From positions 1 through 33,602 of the forward strand of contig JBARNX010000061.1 in NCBI GenBank assembly GCA_049641805.1: 33,602 bases of DNA, in the 5' to 3' direction. This document shows, piece by piece, positions 1 to 9,800 of this stretch. The notes under the pieces were generated by a model. The model was not told where the DNA came from. It saw nothing but the letters and a program-made list of their open reading frames with translations, and made no database searches. Both the position numbers and the translations under genes were made by a program. Source of the DNA: UBA5738 sp049641805. Its GTDB lineage: Bacteria; Patescibacteriota; Minisyncoccia; Minisyncoccales; UBA5738. How positions within the stretch are numbered: the stretch's first letter is position 1; every line of letters begins with the position of its first letter.

Positions 1-33
1 CCCCGAACTTACCCGAAGTAAATTGGGTTCTTG

Positions 34-135
34 CGTCGAGGTATTAACCCCGCCGCAACCAGAGGATGTTTCCTCTGGACTCCTCATTCTTTTTGTTCCC
101 CGCAGCAAGCTGACGGGGTATAAAAAGAATTAAAA
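34..135 (+). repeat. Dispersed three-hairpin repeat, copy A
   Basis: First of three related intergenic elements (others at 4444-4551 and 17545-17673). It contains the GTATTAACCCCGCC block, a hairpin CCAGAGGA/TCCTCTGG (59-66 with 71-78, loop TGTT) and a hairpin CCCCG/CGGGG (98-102 with 114-118) around AAGCTGA, then an AT-rich tail TATAAAAAGAATTAAAA. Against copy B the second stem differs at paired positions (CCAGAGG/CCTCTGG against CCAAAGG/CCTTTGG), so pairing is preserved. Unlike copies B and C, it is not followed at once by a start codon. Confidence 0.75.
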
Positions 136-162
136 ATTGATTGGCTTGCCGCGCAAACATAT

Positions 163-184
163 AAAAAAACGCGCCTATCGCGCG
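163..184 (-). terminator. Intrinsic terminator (minus strand)
   Basis: Read on the minus strand, stem CGCGC, loop GATAG, stem GCGCG, then seven T. No gene is recognised immediately upstream of it (187-447), so what it terminates is unknown. It may be a backup for the P-type ATPase operon or may serve an unrecognised transcript. Confidence 0.55.
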
Positions 185-229
185 AACCAATAACAATCTT
201 ACCTTCGGAAACATATAAAAATAATCAAT

Positions 230-391
230 GAGATGGTTTCAAAACCCTATTCGTTACGAAATCGTTTTATTCCGAGCGAGCCGAATGAAGAACGAGGAGG
301 CATACTTGAAGCTAAAGTCTGCCGACGAGCGATGAATTCGGCGTAGCCGGAATAAAACGATTGCAGTAGGATAGGGTTTTGAAACCATCTC
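230..391. repeat. 162-bp palindromic (MITE-like) element
   Basis: The 21-bp termini are perfect inverted repeats (230-250 and 371-391, beginning GAGATGGTTTC). Further nested arms pair inside: 261-274 with 348-361 (ATCGTTTTATTCCG) and 280-286 with 336-342 (GCCGAAT). The whole unit can fold into one long hairpin with a roughly 50-nt centre. There is no coding capacity and no clear flanking target duplication. It could be a non-autonomous mobile element or a structured RNA. Confidence 0.65.
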
Positions 392-446
392 GATATATAT
401 GGAACCAAACCCTAAAATCGAGCGGCGAATATCTTAACACCACTAA

Positions 447-629
447 ATGTATTCCGTCCGCCGGAAAAGAAGATTTAAAAACGCATCAAAAACAAATTGC
501 GGCAACGAGGACTTGAAAAATCGGGCGCAGAACCAGATTGATGAAAATGCGAAAGCAAAATCATTAGTTCAGTGTAGCGATAATGAAAAAAAATTCAAGT
601 GCCAAGACGCAAACTTATCCACAGGATAA
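447..629 (+). CDS. Doubtful small basic protein (60 aa)
   Basis: An open frame of 60 codons starts at an ATG with no ribosome binding site and encodes a Lys/Asn/Arg-rich peptide with no recognisable domain. It lies between the palindromic element and the P-type ATPase terminator, and its end overlaps that terminator's A-run. Composition is not clearly coding. It is listed only because nothing else occupies this stretch and it may well be spurious. Confidence 0.15.
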   Translation: MYSVRRKRRFKNASKTNCGNEDLKNRAQNQIDENAKAKSLVQCSDNEKKFKCQDANLSTG

Positions 630-648
630 AAAAACGCGCCCGGGCGCG
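628..648 (-). terminator. Terminator of the P-type ATPase operon
   Basis: On the minus strand, a GC-only palindrome CGCGCCCGGGCGCG (635-648) is followed directly by seven T. It lies 41 bases beyond the ATPase stop codon. Confidence 0.75.
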
Positions 649-689
649 AAACGCGGCGGCGGCACAGAAAGCAATCCGCTTAAAAACCG

Positions 690-3053
690 TCAAACCAGCT
701 TGCGGTAAAACCAGCGTTTCGCAATCGCGTATTGCAAATAGCCGAATATTAAAATAATTCCAAAAGTGAAAATCAGCGGTAACAATTCAGGCTTTTGTAA
801 TCCGAAAATCACGGACAGCGGAGGCCAATAAACCGCGGCCGCGATCAAAACAGCGGAAACCGCCGCCACGATTCCCAGCGCGCGGCGCCGAATCTTTCCG
901 GGAACAAAACCGTAGTTTAGCGGCGCCAAAACAAAATACCAATACCCCAGCGCAATCAGTAAAATCATTACCGGAAAATTGGAATAAGCATACCGGACGC
1001 CAGCCGGCTCTAAAACAAAAACCGATGTGGCCGCGAGCGCCATAATAATCCCGTTAACAACGGAAAACAACAGGATTTTTCCCATAAATCGCGATTTGGG
1101 ATTGAATCCTTCGCTCGGAATCGGAAAAAATGTCCAGTAAAACATCGGCAGCCAAATCGTAAAATAATTTATCACCGTCATATTGCTGGGCGAAAGCGGA
1201 TAAGTGTATCCCATTATCGCCAAAGCCAAGAACAAAACCAGCCCGATCACCACTTTATTCAAAAAAACGCTGGCGACCAACTCAATGTTCAAAATCACCG
1301 CCTCGGCCAAAGCCACGCCTTTTGGCAGTGCAGAGAAACTGTTGTTCATCAATACCACTTGGGCGATCTGGCGGGTCGCTTCCGCGCCGTCGAACATGGC
1401 CACGCCCAGATCGGCCTTTTTAATCGCCAGCGCGTCATTAGCGCCGTCGCCCACCATTGCGGTGTAACCCGATTTTTTCAACAATTTGATTATTTTTTCT
1501 TTTTGCGCGGGCTTGACGCGCGCGAACAAATGGAACGCCGGCACTCTTTCTTCATATTCAATATCGTCCCACGATTCCATCTCCGGCCCGGTGGCCACCA
1601 TATCGGCGTATTTCATTCCCGCCTGCAACGCCACCGCCTGCACCGTACGCGGCCCATCACCCGAAATCACCCGAATCCTCACATCTCGCTTTTGAAAAAA
1701 GTCTATGATCTTTTCCGTTCCGGGCCGCAACGGATCGCGCAAAATGAAGAGCGCCTCTGGCCGCAAGTTGTTTCCGCCCAAAAGCGAACCGGCGGGCAAA
1801 CCATCGGCCGTGGCCAAAAGAATCAACCGTTTGGCCGCGGCCGCGTAGGTTTCGATATGTTTTTTCAAAACATCATTCTCATCCCCGGAAGAAAAGTGTC
1901 TCATTAAAATATCCGGCGCGCCCAGCACCACGGCAACCGGCGCGTCCGCGAAACGCAGCCAAGCAATACCGTATTTCCTTTCCGAAGAAAAGGGCAGCGA
2001 AGCCTCGACCGCGCCGGAAAAAGAAATCGCCGCGCGAACGCGCAGCGCCGTGGCCATTTCGGAAGTGTCGCGGTTGGCAAAAATATAACCGGCCAGCATC
2101 TGCCCGATCGCAACCGAATCGCAACCGTCGTAAACCACCACTTCTTCCAATACCGGCTTGCGCTCGGTAAGCGTGCCGGTTTTATCAATACATAGATTTC
2201 TTATCCGACCCAACTTTTCCGTGGCGTTGATCTCCTGCATCAGCACATCGTCTTTCAGCATCCTGATGGCTCCGTAAGTGAAAAAAACCGTAATCGACAG
2301 AACCAAACCCTGCGGCACCAAAGTGCCGGTCAGCGCGCCAATATCGCGCACCATCGAAACAACCGCGTCGTTAGTTTGAATGCCGTGCGCCACCACATAA
2401 GAGATAACGAACAACAGCAAATACGACATGTATTTGATGAACGCGTTTAAATTTTTCTGGATCGGACTGGGATCGGGTTTGTATTTTTTTATCTTTTCGG
2501 TCATCCGCATCAAATAACTGTCCTGCGGCAAAGCCTCAACCCGCATAGATCCAAAACCCGACATAACAATACTCCCCGCCAAAATCTGATCCCCTGTTTT
2601 TTTCTTGATATAATTCGATTCGCCGGTTATCAACGCTTCATTGGCCTCAATACCGCCGCTCTCCAAAATCAACCCGTCGGCCGGCACATGGTCGCCGATA
2701 TCGATTTGCAAAATATCATCTTTCTTGATCTGTTCTGATGTTATCTGCCGCTTCTCGCCATTGGACTCCGCGCGGATAACCCGCGGCGCGGCCAATATCT
2801 GCAATTTTTCCAGCGCCACCTTGGCGCGCAAATCCTGCACAATGCCGATAACCACATTCAAAACCAAAACGCTGCCCAGAAACAAACCTTCCCGCGCTTC
2901 TTTAAAGACCAAAAGCAACCCCGAAGCAACAAGAAAAATCGCGTTCACCAAAGTCACCGCATTGCCGATCACTACCGGCCTAAGATTCTTGGCGATTATC
3001 CGGCAGGTCAGAAAAAAGCCGCCGGCCCGCTTTTGATTTTCATTGGAACTCAT
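690..3053 (-). CDS. Cation-transporting P-type ATPase
   Basis: A 787-residue P-type ATPase that pumps a cation across the cytoplasmic membrane using ATP. Visible motifs, in order, are TGES of the actuator domain (about 143-146), CIDKTGTLTE with phosphorylated Asp290, and GDGAND of the hinge (about 535-540). Hydrophobic segments occur near 30-75, 205-260, 630-680 and at the C-terminus. The fourth transmembrane helix reads GTLVPQGLVLS; there is no CPC and no N-terminal heavy-metal domain, so it is not a copper or zinc type. The general look resembles the CtpE-like group (proposed Ca2+), but the substrate is not assigned. The frame is open up to 3152, but the start ATG at 3053 (MSSNENQ) is preferred because the longer form would overlap the upstream GerMN gene. 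It is last in a minus-strand run with the GerMN and RluA genes, 14 nt after the former. Confidence 0.9.
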   Translation of the reverse strand: MSSNENQKRAGGFFLTCRIIAKNLRPVVIGNAVTLVNAIFLVASGLLLVFKEAREGLFLGSVLVLNVVIGIVQDLRAKVALEKLQILAAPRVIRAESNGEKRQITSEQIKKDDILQIDIGDHVPADGLILESGGIEANEALITGESNYIKKKTGDQILAGSIVMSGFGSMRVEALPQDSYLMRMTEKIKKYKPDPSPIQKNLNAFIKYMSYLLLFVISYVVAHGIQTNDAVVSMVRDIGALTGTLVPQGLVLSITVFFTYGAIRMLKDDVLMQEINATEKLGRIRNLCIDKTGTLTERKPVLEEVVVYDGCDSVAIGQMLAGYIFANRDTSEMATALRVRAAISFSGAVEASLPFSSERKYGIAWLRFADAPVAVVLGAPDILMRHFSSGDENDVLKKHIETYAAAAKRLILLATADGLPAGSLLGGNNLRPEALFILRDPLRPGTEKIIDFFQKRDVRIRVISGDGPRTVQAVALQAGMKYADMVATGPEMESWDDIEYEERVPAFHLFARVKPAQKEKIIKLLKKSGYTAMVGDGANDALAIKKADLGVAMFDGAEATRQIAQVVLMNNSFSALPKGVALAEAVILNIELVASVFLNKVVIGLVLFLALAIMGYTYPLSPSNMTVINYFTIWLPMFYWTFFPIPSEGFNPKSRFMGKILLFSVVNGIIMALAATSVFVLEPAGVRYAYSNFPVMILLIALGYWYFVLAPLNYGFVPGKIRRRALGIVAAVSAVLIAAAVYWPPLSVIFGLQKPELLPLIFTFGIILIFGYLQYAIAKRWFYRKLV

Positions 3054-3067
3054 TTTTCTTCGCGGTA

Positions 3068-3568
3068 TTAAGGTTGGAATAAAGTTTCGGGAATGAATCT
3101 TACTTCGCTGATTCCGGCGAATTGTTTTGCCGTGGCCTCGATCTGAAACCACAGCGTTGCGCTACGGCAGGAACCGCCGCCGGTTTTGTTTTGCGGATCA
3201 TCGAATTCCAAGGTTAAAATTCCATCCTCAAGATTCGCCCCCCTAAGCGCCAATCCGGACAAAGGGAATTCGGCGGCCAGACCGGTTTTCTTTTCATTTT
3301 CGGTCAACTGCCCTTTGATCAATAAATTTACCGCGTCCTGAACCGGCGTGCTTGTAACCGGAATTTGGCGCGATACCGAAACCAATCCCCGGCGCGAGCA
3401 CATTACATTGCCCGTGGAATCCTTGTCGATTTCGGACGCGTAATAATAAAGTTCGATATTTCGAGTTTTTATTTCGTCAACCGGCGCGATGGCTCTTGTG
3501 TGCCAAAAAATCGCGGCCATAACGGCGATTGCGACGGCTAGAAAAAATATTAAAACAATTTTTTTCAT
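3068..3568 (-). CDS. GerMN-domain membrane-anchored protein
   Basis: A 166-residue protein with an N-terminal hydrophobic anchor (about residues 4-22, no lipobox Cys) followed by an extracytoplasmic GerMN domain. The domain is suggested by the order IELYYY, the stretch RQIPVTSTPVQDAVNLLIKG, the L-x-G-L-x-L-x-G segment and the strand GILTLEFDD. GerMN was defined in the sporulation protein GerM but occurs widely in non-sporulating bacteria in cell-surface lipoproteins; no biochemical role can be given. It sits 14 nt upstream of the P-type ATPase and 42 nt downstream of the RluA-like gene in the same direction, so it is probably cotranscribed. Confidence 0.75.
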   Translation of the reverse strand: MKKIVLIFFLAVAIAVMAAIFWHTRAIAPVDEIKTRNIELYYYASEIDKDSTGNVMCSRRGLVSVSRQIPVTSTPVQDAVNLLIKGQLTENEKKTGLAAEFPLSGLALRGANLEDGILTLEFDDPQNKTGGGSCRSATLWFQIEATAKQFAGISEVRFIPETLFQP

Positions 3569-3610
3569 ATTCCAATCCGTTTCGCATCCATTTTAACAAA
3601 AATAAAACGA

Positions 3611-4303
3611 TTAAGTAAGCGGCCGGGCTTCCAATTTCAAAACAAAATCGTCCCATAGCCGGTCTTTGGGCGGCGGGGCGATAATGGCGATTTTGGTTTT
3701 GGCAACCGGATGGACGAACTCTATGCCGCGGGCGTGAAGATTGATACCGCCGTCAATGTTTCCGCTTCCATATCCGTATTTCACATCGCCTCTTATCGGA
3801 CAACCGATCTTGGCCAGCTGGGCGCGTATCTGATGGTGCCGGCCGGTTTGCAAATCTATCTCCAGGCAATAATAACCATTGCCGATTGCGGCCACGCTAT
3901 AAGAAAAAACCGCTTTTTGCGAATTCGAAACTTCCCGATCATACGCCCGCGATTTATTCTGCGCCGTATCGCGCACCAAATAATGTTCCAGTGTTCCTGA
4001 ATCCGCGTCCGGCCGATTTTTCACAATCGCCCAGTAAGTTTTGCGGATTTGCCTTTCCTTGATCATTTCGTTCAATCGCGCCAAAGCTTTACTGGTGCGG
4101 GCAAACAGCACCACTCCGCTCACCGGCCGATCGATCCGATGCACCACGCCCAAAAAAACCGCGCCCGGCTTATTATATTTTTCTTTAATATAAGCCTTAA
4201 CTTTATCGCCCAAAGTAATATCTCCAGTTTTATCCCCTTGAACAATATCCGAAACCCGCTTGTTGGCCGCGATAATATGATTGTCTTCGTACAGTATTTC
4301 CAT
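3611..4303 (-). CDS. RluA-family RNA pseudouridine synthase
   Basis: A 230-residue enzyme predicted to isomerise uridine to pseudouridine in rRNA or tRNA. The catalytic motif is HRIDRPVSG with Asp58 as the expected nucleophile. LQTGRHHQIRAQLA and the closing GINLHARGIEFVHPV segment match the RluA/RluC/RluD family. There is no N-terminal S4 RNA-binding domain; the protein starts directly at the catalytic core (MEILYEDNHIIAANK), a short form of the family. It is first gene of the minus-strand run with GerMN and the P-type ATPase, and diverges from the TetR-RND operon across an approximately 250-base intergenic region. The RNA target cannot be predicted. Confidence 0.88.
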   Translation of the reverse strand: MEILYEDNHIIAANKRVSDIVQGDKTGDITLGDKVKAYIKEKYNKPGAVFLGVVHRIDRPVSGVVLFARTSKALARLNEMIKERQIRKTYWAIVKNRPDADSGTLEHYLVRDTAQNKSRAYDREVSNSQKAVFSYSVAAIGNGYYCLEIDLQTGRHHQIRAQLAKIGCPIRGDVKYGYGSGNIDGGINLHARGIEFVHPVAKTKIAIIAPPPKDRLWDDFVLKLEARPLT

Positions 4304-4365
4304 AATCCGCGTTTTTTAAGCTTATTTTATATCTTTTGGCAGAAGAAACAACCATCGGCTCGAAG

Positions 4366-4394
4366 TTGACAATTTTTTTGAAAAATCATATATA
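4366..4394 (+). promoter_or_regulatory. Promoter of the TetR-RND operon
   Basis: A perfect -35 TTGACA (4366-4371), a 17-nt spacer and a -10 TATATA (4389-4394). It precedes the operator palindrome and the tetR-like gene. Confidence 0.7.
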
Positions 4395-4404
4395 GATACT
4401 GTTG

Positions 4405-4420
4405 CCTACCGAATGGTAGG
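4405..4420. promoter_or_regulatory. Probable TetR-family operator
   Basis: A perfect palindrome CCTACC-GAAT-GGTAGG begins 10 nt past the -10 box, where a bound dimer would block transcription. TetR-family repressors usually bind such palindromes upstream of their own gene, so autoregulation of the efflux operon is inferred. Confidence 0.65.
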
Positions 4421-4443
4421 TAATTAAATAGAAAATACATTGC

Positions 4444-4551
4444 TGTCGGGGTATTAACCCCGCCATCAACCAAAGGATGTTTCCTTTGGAATCCTCATTC
4501 TTTTTATTCCCCGCGACAAGCTGACGGGGCATAAAAAGAATTAAAATCCAT
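4444..4551 (+). repeat. Dispersed three-hairpin repeat, copy B
   Basis: Same family as 34-135. Hairpin 1 is CGGGGT/AACCCCG (4447-4462), hairpin 2 is CCAAAGGA-TGTT-TCCTTTGG (4470-4489) and hairpin 3 is CCCCG/CGGGG (4509-4513 with 4525-4529). The tail ATAAAAAGAATTAAAATC runs to the start codon of the TetR gene, so the element forms the 5' leader of the efflux operon. Confidence 0.8.
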
Positions 4552-5097
4552 ATGGAAAATGAACGCAAAAACGAGATAATTTCGGCGGCCAAAAAGTTGT
4601 TCGCCTTAAAGGGGTACTCGCCCACCTCAATGGACGATATCGCCCGGGATGTCGGCATCACCAAAGCGTCGCTTTATTATTTTTTCAAAGGAAAAGAGAA
4701 AATATTCGCGGCCATTATCGAGGAGGTGATTGCGGAAATCAAATTTTCGCTTGGCGCGGAACTGAAAGTTTGCAAGTCCGACCCGCGCTGCTTGGCGGAA
4801 ATGATCGACCGCATAATCGCCACCTGTCTGAAAAACGGCATTGTTATCCGACCCGTGGATATGAAAGTCGCCGGATTGCATCCGATCGTGTTTGCGAAGA
4901 TATTGCCGATGCTCGCCGAAATGAAAAAAAATCTGGGCAAAGTGCTGGCCTGTTACGGCGTAAAGCATTATGATCTGGCCGCCGAAGTTCTGGTGAACTC
5001 GGTGCATGCCTATGTGTTGCAAAGCAAACACGGCATAAAGATTGCGCCGCAAAAAGCTTACAGCGAGTATCTGGCATCTCTTTTTATCAAACAATAA
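4552..5097 (+). CDS. TetR/AcrR-family transcriptional repressor
   Basis: A 181-residue protein with an N-terminal TetR helix-turn-helix (about residues 5-50): KNEIISAAKKLFALKGY, then SMDDIARDVGITKASLYYFF and KGKEKIF, the classic pattern. The C-terminal helical domain binds an unknown ligand. It is the first gene of the RND efflux operon, 9 nt from the membrane fusion protein, so it most likely represses the pump until an inducing compound binds. A palindrome at 4405-4420 is the likely binding site. The start codon immediately follows the structured repeat; no Shine-Dalgarno is visible. Confidence 0.93.
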   Translation: MENERKNEIISAAKKLFALKGYSPTSMDDIARDVGITKASLYYFFKGKEKIFAAIIEEVIAEIKFSLGAELKVCKSDPRCLAEMIDRIIATCLKNGIVIRPVDMKVAGLHPIVFAKILPMLAEMKKNLGKVLACYGVKHYDLAAEVLVNSVHAYVLQSKHGIKIAPQKAYSEYLASLFIKQ

Positions 5098-5106
5098 ACA
5101 TTCAAC

Positions 5107-6708
5107 ATGAACATTTTTACAATTTTAGCCAAACACAAAATAACCGTAATTTTTTCAATCCTCGCGGTCGGCGCAGCCTCTCTGGCAACCATAAACGCGC
5201 TTAAAACGCAAACCTCGAGCCAAACCGCGGAAAACACGCCGATGGTTTCGCTGGTATCGGCAAGCGATTACCAAAAACAAAAAACCGTGGATATCGGCAA
5301 CGGAACCGTGCAATCGCTGGGCCAAGCCGACCTGCGATCGCAATTTTCAGCGCCGATCACCCGGATAAACGCAAAACTCGGCGATAAAGTTGGCGCCGGG
5401 CAAGTTCTGATACAGTTAAAAAACGACGACATCAACGCCCAGATGGATCAGGCTCAAGCCGCGCTGGCATCCGCGCAATCGCGCTTGGACGAACTGAAGC
5501 GCGGCAATCGCGCCGAAGATATTGCCATTTCGCAAACATCGGCCGGCGAAACCCAAACCGCCCTGATCAATTCGATAAAAGACGCCTACGCCAAATCCGA
5601 CGACGCGATTCATAATCATATTGATAAATTTTTCCAAAATCCGCGGGGAATAAATGCCGATTTCCTGATAGTTTTCAACATCGGCGGCAACCAGGCAACC
5701 GTGCAACCGTCGAATTCCGATCTGGCAAGAGATGTATCGAACAAAAAATATGTTCTTGAGTCAACTTTCAAGACATGGCAATACGCCACTTCAAAACTGC
5801 AGGCATCCGCGGATAAAGACGAGATTGAAATCGCTCTTGCGGCGGCGAAAAGCAATTTGCAATCGGAAATTGATTTTATGAATCTGATGGCGCCAATAGT
5901 AAACGATCTGACGATCGACAACACAACATATAAACAAGTTCTCGACGGATACAAAACCGAATTTTCCGCCAGCCGCAGTACCGTGAGCGGCGCGCTCGCG
6001 TCTTTGCAGGGAGCGGAAACTTCGTGGAGAACCGCAAACAAATCATTGGATTTAAAGCTCGCCGGATCATCGGAAGAACAGATAAACCAAGGCCAGGCCG
6101 CGGTTGACCAAGCACAGGCTTCGGTCAATGCCTTACGGGCGACTTTGGCGAAAACCGCAATCATTTCCCCTATCGCCGGCGAAATTTCGTACATCAACGG
6201 ACACATCGGAGAATTCGTTTCGGCCGGGACGCTGGTCGCTAGCGTAATCAATCCCGACGCGCTGCAAGTGAAAGCCTATGTTTCCGAGAATGATTTGCCG
6301 TTTGTTTCCGAAAACGACACGGCAATAATCGGGAACAACGCGACAGGCATCGTGCAAACAATCTCTCCCGCGGTCGATTCTCAAACCAAAAAGGCCGAAA
6401 TCAATGTTCTTGTAACCGGAAACTCGCAAAATCAAATCGTTGTCGGCCAGAGCGTAAGCTTAAAGATCGCCAGCACAAAACTGAAACAAACCGGCGACGC
6501 CTATTTGCTGCCGATAGAAATGGTCCTGTTTTCCGGAAACGGAAACTATGTATTTATCGTTAACAACGGCCTGATAGAACAAATTCCGGTAACAACCGGC
6601 GAAATCGTGGGCGAAAATGTCTATGTAGCCGAAGGTATGGCGCCCGATATGAAAATCGTTTCCTCGGCGCGCGGGCTTAAGGCGGGAGACAAAGCCAACA
6701 TTCAGTAA
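5107..6708 (+). CDS. RND efflux membrane fusion protein (HlyD/AcrA type)
   Basis: A 533-residue periplasmic-adaptor-type protein. An N-terminal membrane anchor (about residues 12-30) is followed by the first half of a lipoyl (biotinyl-like) domain (QFSAPITRINAKLGDKVGAGQVL), a long alpha-hairpin region interrupted by extra helical sequence, the second lipoyl half (IISPIAGEISYINGHIGEFV), a beta-barrel (LQVKAYVSENDLPFV) and a membrane-proximal domain ending LKAGDKANIQ. It should couple the RND pump to an export path. It is longer than AcrA (about 400 residues) because of the enlarged hairpin region. It lies in an operon with the TetR repressor and the RND pump. No TolC-like outer-membrane channel is present in the window. 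Confidence 0.88.
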   Translation: MNIFTILAKHKITVIFSILAVGAASLATINALKTQTSSQTAENTPMVSLVSASDYQKQKTVDIGNGTVQSLGQADLRSQFSAPITRINAKLGDKVGAGQVLIQLKNDDINAQMDQAQAALASAQSRLDELKRGNRAEDIAISQTSAGETQTALINSIKDAYAKSDDAIHNHIDKFFQNPRGINADFLIVFNIGGNQATVQPSNSDLARDVSNKKYVLESTFKTWQYATSKLQASADKDEIEIALAAAKSNLQSEIDFMNLMAPIVNDLTIDNTTYKQVLDGYKTEFSASRSTVSGALASLQGAETSWRTANKSLDLKLAGSSEEQINQGQAAVDQAQASVNALRATLAKTAIISPIAGEISYINGHIGEFVSAGTLVASVINPDALQVKAYVSENDLPFVSENDTAIIGNNATGIVQTISPAVDSQTKKAEINVLVTGNSQNQIVVGQSVSLKIASTKLKQTGDAYLLPIEMVLFSGNGNYVFIVNNGLIEQIPVTTGEIVGENVYVAEGMAPDMKIVSSARGLKAGDKANIQ

Positions 6709-6840
6709 TTTCAAATTACAAATTTCAAATGCCAAATAAACGACAAACCGGCTAAAATATCAAAAAATAATTGCAAATTTTGAAATTTTGACATTGGACA
6801 TTTATTTGAAATTGGAAATTTGACATTGGATATTTTTAAC
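6709..6840. repeat. AT-rich repetitive spacer inside the RND operon
   Basis: The spacer between the fusion protein and the pump is built of degenerate words such as TTTCAAAT, AAATTGGAAATTTGACATTGGA and their inverse (6714-6730 against 6803-6820). A similar stretch lies at 11085-11220. No gene is seen here. The function is unknown, and words of this kind appear to fill intergenic gaps in this genome. Confidence 0.45.
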
Positions 6841-9800
6841 ATGGGATCAAAACCAACATTCGATCAGCTCTACTTGGATCGCCTCACCTTTGACCAAAAG
6901 TTGAAGAAGATGTGGCTTAGCTTTTTTGTTTACCGGTTCCGGATAATCGCTCTGCTGATAATACTTATCACGGTCTGGGGGTTATATTCGTTTTTCCAAC
7001 TGCCGCGCGAATCGAACCCGGAAGTAAAAATCCCGATCGCGGTGGTAACTACAACCTTCCCCGGCGCGGCGCCGGCCGACATTGAAGAACTGGTTACGAA
7101 AAAAATCGAAAACAAAATTTCAAGCATCGCCGGTATCGATACAATAACATCGTCATCGGCGAATTCGGTTTCCAGCGTGGTTGTCCAATTCAACGCCGAT
7201 CAGGATCTGGACGGCTCAATCCGCAAGGTGCGCGATGCGGTGGCCAACATCCAAGGCGATCTCCCCGGCGACGCCCATGACCCGATGGTATACGAAGTGT
7301 CGATGGACGACAGTCCGGTATTGACGCTCGCGCTAAGCGGCCCTTACGACGGATCGACTCTTTACGATTACGCTAAGGATATAAAAGATGAATTGGAAAA
7401 AATTCCCGGCATCCGGGAAATCAGCATTGCCGGCGGCGACCAGCGCGAAATTGAAATTGATTATTCGCCGGAAAAATTAAATCATTACGGAATCACGGCC
7501 GCCCAGGCGAACGGCGCCGTGCAGACGGCAAATATCAATGTGCCATCCGGCAATTTTGACGGGTCAACCTATGTTTATCCGATACGCACCGACGGCCGGA
7601 TTTATAATACCGCGCAATTGCAAAACCTGCCCGTAGGCACGGCTTCGGGGAATCAGATATTGCTCAAGGATGTTGCGAATGTCCGCGAAACCGCGATTGA
7701 AAAGACCATGATCTCCCGCATCTCGTCGGAAGGAAAAACGCCGACCGACGCGGTCACGATCAGCATCGTCAAACGCACCGGCGGCAATATCATTGAAACT
7801 GTCAACCAAGCTAAAGAAACGGTAGCCGGTTTTGTTAAAACCATCCCCGAATTAAGCTACAGGGTTACTTTCGACGAAGCTAAATACATCCAAGAGGATT
7901 TTGACCAGCTCACTCACGATTTCATCATCACCCTTTGCTTGGTGATGGGCGTGCTGTTCCTGCTTATCGGGTTAAAAGAAGCTTTCGTCGCGGGCCTAGC
8001 GATACCGCTGGTGTTTTTCATCACTTTTGGAGTAATGGATATCACCGGCATCACATTAAATTTTCTTTCAATGTTTTCCCTGCTTTTATCGCTGGGATTG
8101 ATCGTTGATGACGCGATCGTGGTGGTTTCAGCCACGAAACAATATATGCGCACGGGAAAATTCACGCCGGAAGAAGCGGTTTTACTGGTGTTGAATGATT
8201 TTAAAGTGGTTTTGACCACCACCACGCTCACCACAGTCTGGGCGTTCCTGCCCCTGCTGTTTTCCAGCGGCATAATGGGCGAATTCCTGAAATCGGTGCC
8301 AATCACGATCTCGGTCACGCTCACCGCGTCGCTGGCGATCGCCCTGATGATAAACCATCCGATGGCCGCAATCCTGGAACGGGTTCGTTTCACGAAAAAT
8401 TTCTTTTATATTTATTGCGCGGGGACATTGTCGCTGGCGGCAATCCTGCTTTTTCAAAACAATCCTTCCGCGATTGCCGCGGGCATAATCGTTCTGGCCG
8501 GTTTGGGATTGATACTTTATTGGTATGAAAAAGGCGGGAAATCGGCGCTGGAAAAAAACAGCCGGCTGGCACGCATGGAAGCGAAAGACGATGATTTGAT
8601 AAAACAAAAAATGGCCGGCGGCAAACCAACCGAAAGCAAAAGTTTTCTTTCCCGGCTGGCGCACGGCATAGTAAATTTGAATGCCGCCCTGCCGCTTTAC
8701 GAAAAATATCTGGCCAAACTCATCGACGATAAAAAAATACGGCAACGATTCTTTGCCGCGATTGCCCTGCTTTTCGTTGCCGCGGCGGCCCTGCCGATAA
8801 CCGGCATCGTTAAATCGGAATTTTTCCCGGCCGACGATTTAGGCTATATGTATATCAATATTGAAACGCCCACCGGTTATAAACTTTCCGAAACCGACAG
8901 AATTACCCGAAAAGTGGAAGAAAAACTTTTAGACTATAGGGAGATCGATAATTTTGCCACCACTGTCGGCGCAAGCGTATCAACTTCGGTATCGGGCGGT
9001 TCGGGCGGATCCACCAATAAAGCGTCAGTCACCATAAACCTTGTCGAAAAAAGCAAGCGCAAATTGAAATCCTACCAGATGGAAGAAATCTTCCGCAATG
9101 ATCTGGCGAATATTCCGGACGCCAAAGTAACCGTAGTTTCATTGCGCGGCGGCCCGCCCAGCGGATCGGCGTTTGAAGCCCAAATCAGCGGCAAGGATAT
9201 CTCCGAATTGCAACGCATCGCCAACGATTTAAAACCGGTTCTGGATTCGGTGCCGGAAACCGTAAACAGCGGCATTTCGCTCAAAGAGTCGGTCCCGCAA
9301 TACACATTCAAACTCGACCAAATGAAATTGGCGCAAAACAATCTGACCGCGGCCTATGTGGGTTCGGTGTTGCGCACCGCGATCTCCGGCACGGAAATCA
9401 CCACAATCCTGCGGGACGGCGATGACATTTCGGTTGTCGCCCGATTCGATTCCGCGCAAATCCCCGATCTGGAAGCGGTGCAAAATTTGCAAATAATCAA
9501 CGCGGCCAAACAAACGGTTTATTTAAAAGATGTCGCTTCGATCTCGCTTGATCCATCGGTCGAAAAAATCACCCGCATCGACCAGAAACGCACCGTAACA
9601 TTATCCAGCGACATCACCGCCAACACCACTTCCAACGCGGTTCTGGCCGAATTCGAGAAAAAAGCGGCTTCATACAGGTTGCCCGAAGGTTATCAAATAA
9701 CTTACGGCGGCGCCAACGAAACCAACGCCGAATCGGTGCAATCGATTGTCGCGGCGATGAGCTTGGCATTCATTTTAATCATCGTAACCATGGTGATACA

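Noticed and set aside
1359..1907. Plus-strand frame of 182 codons
   Set aside because: Antisense shadow of the P-type ATPase catalytic region; composition is not protein-like.
4627..5094. Minus-strand frame of 155 codons
   Set aside because: Antisense shadow of the TetR gene.
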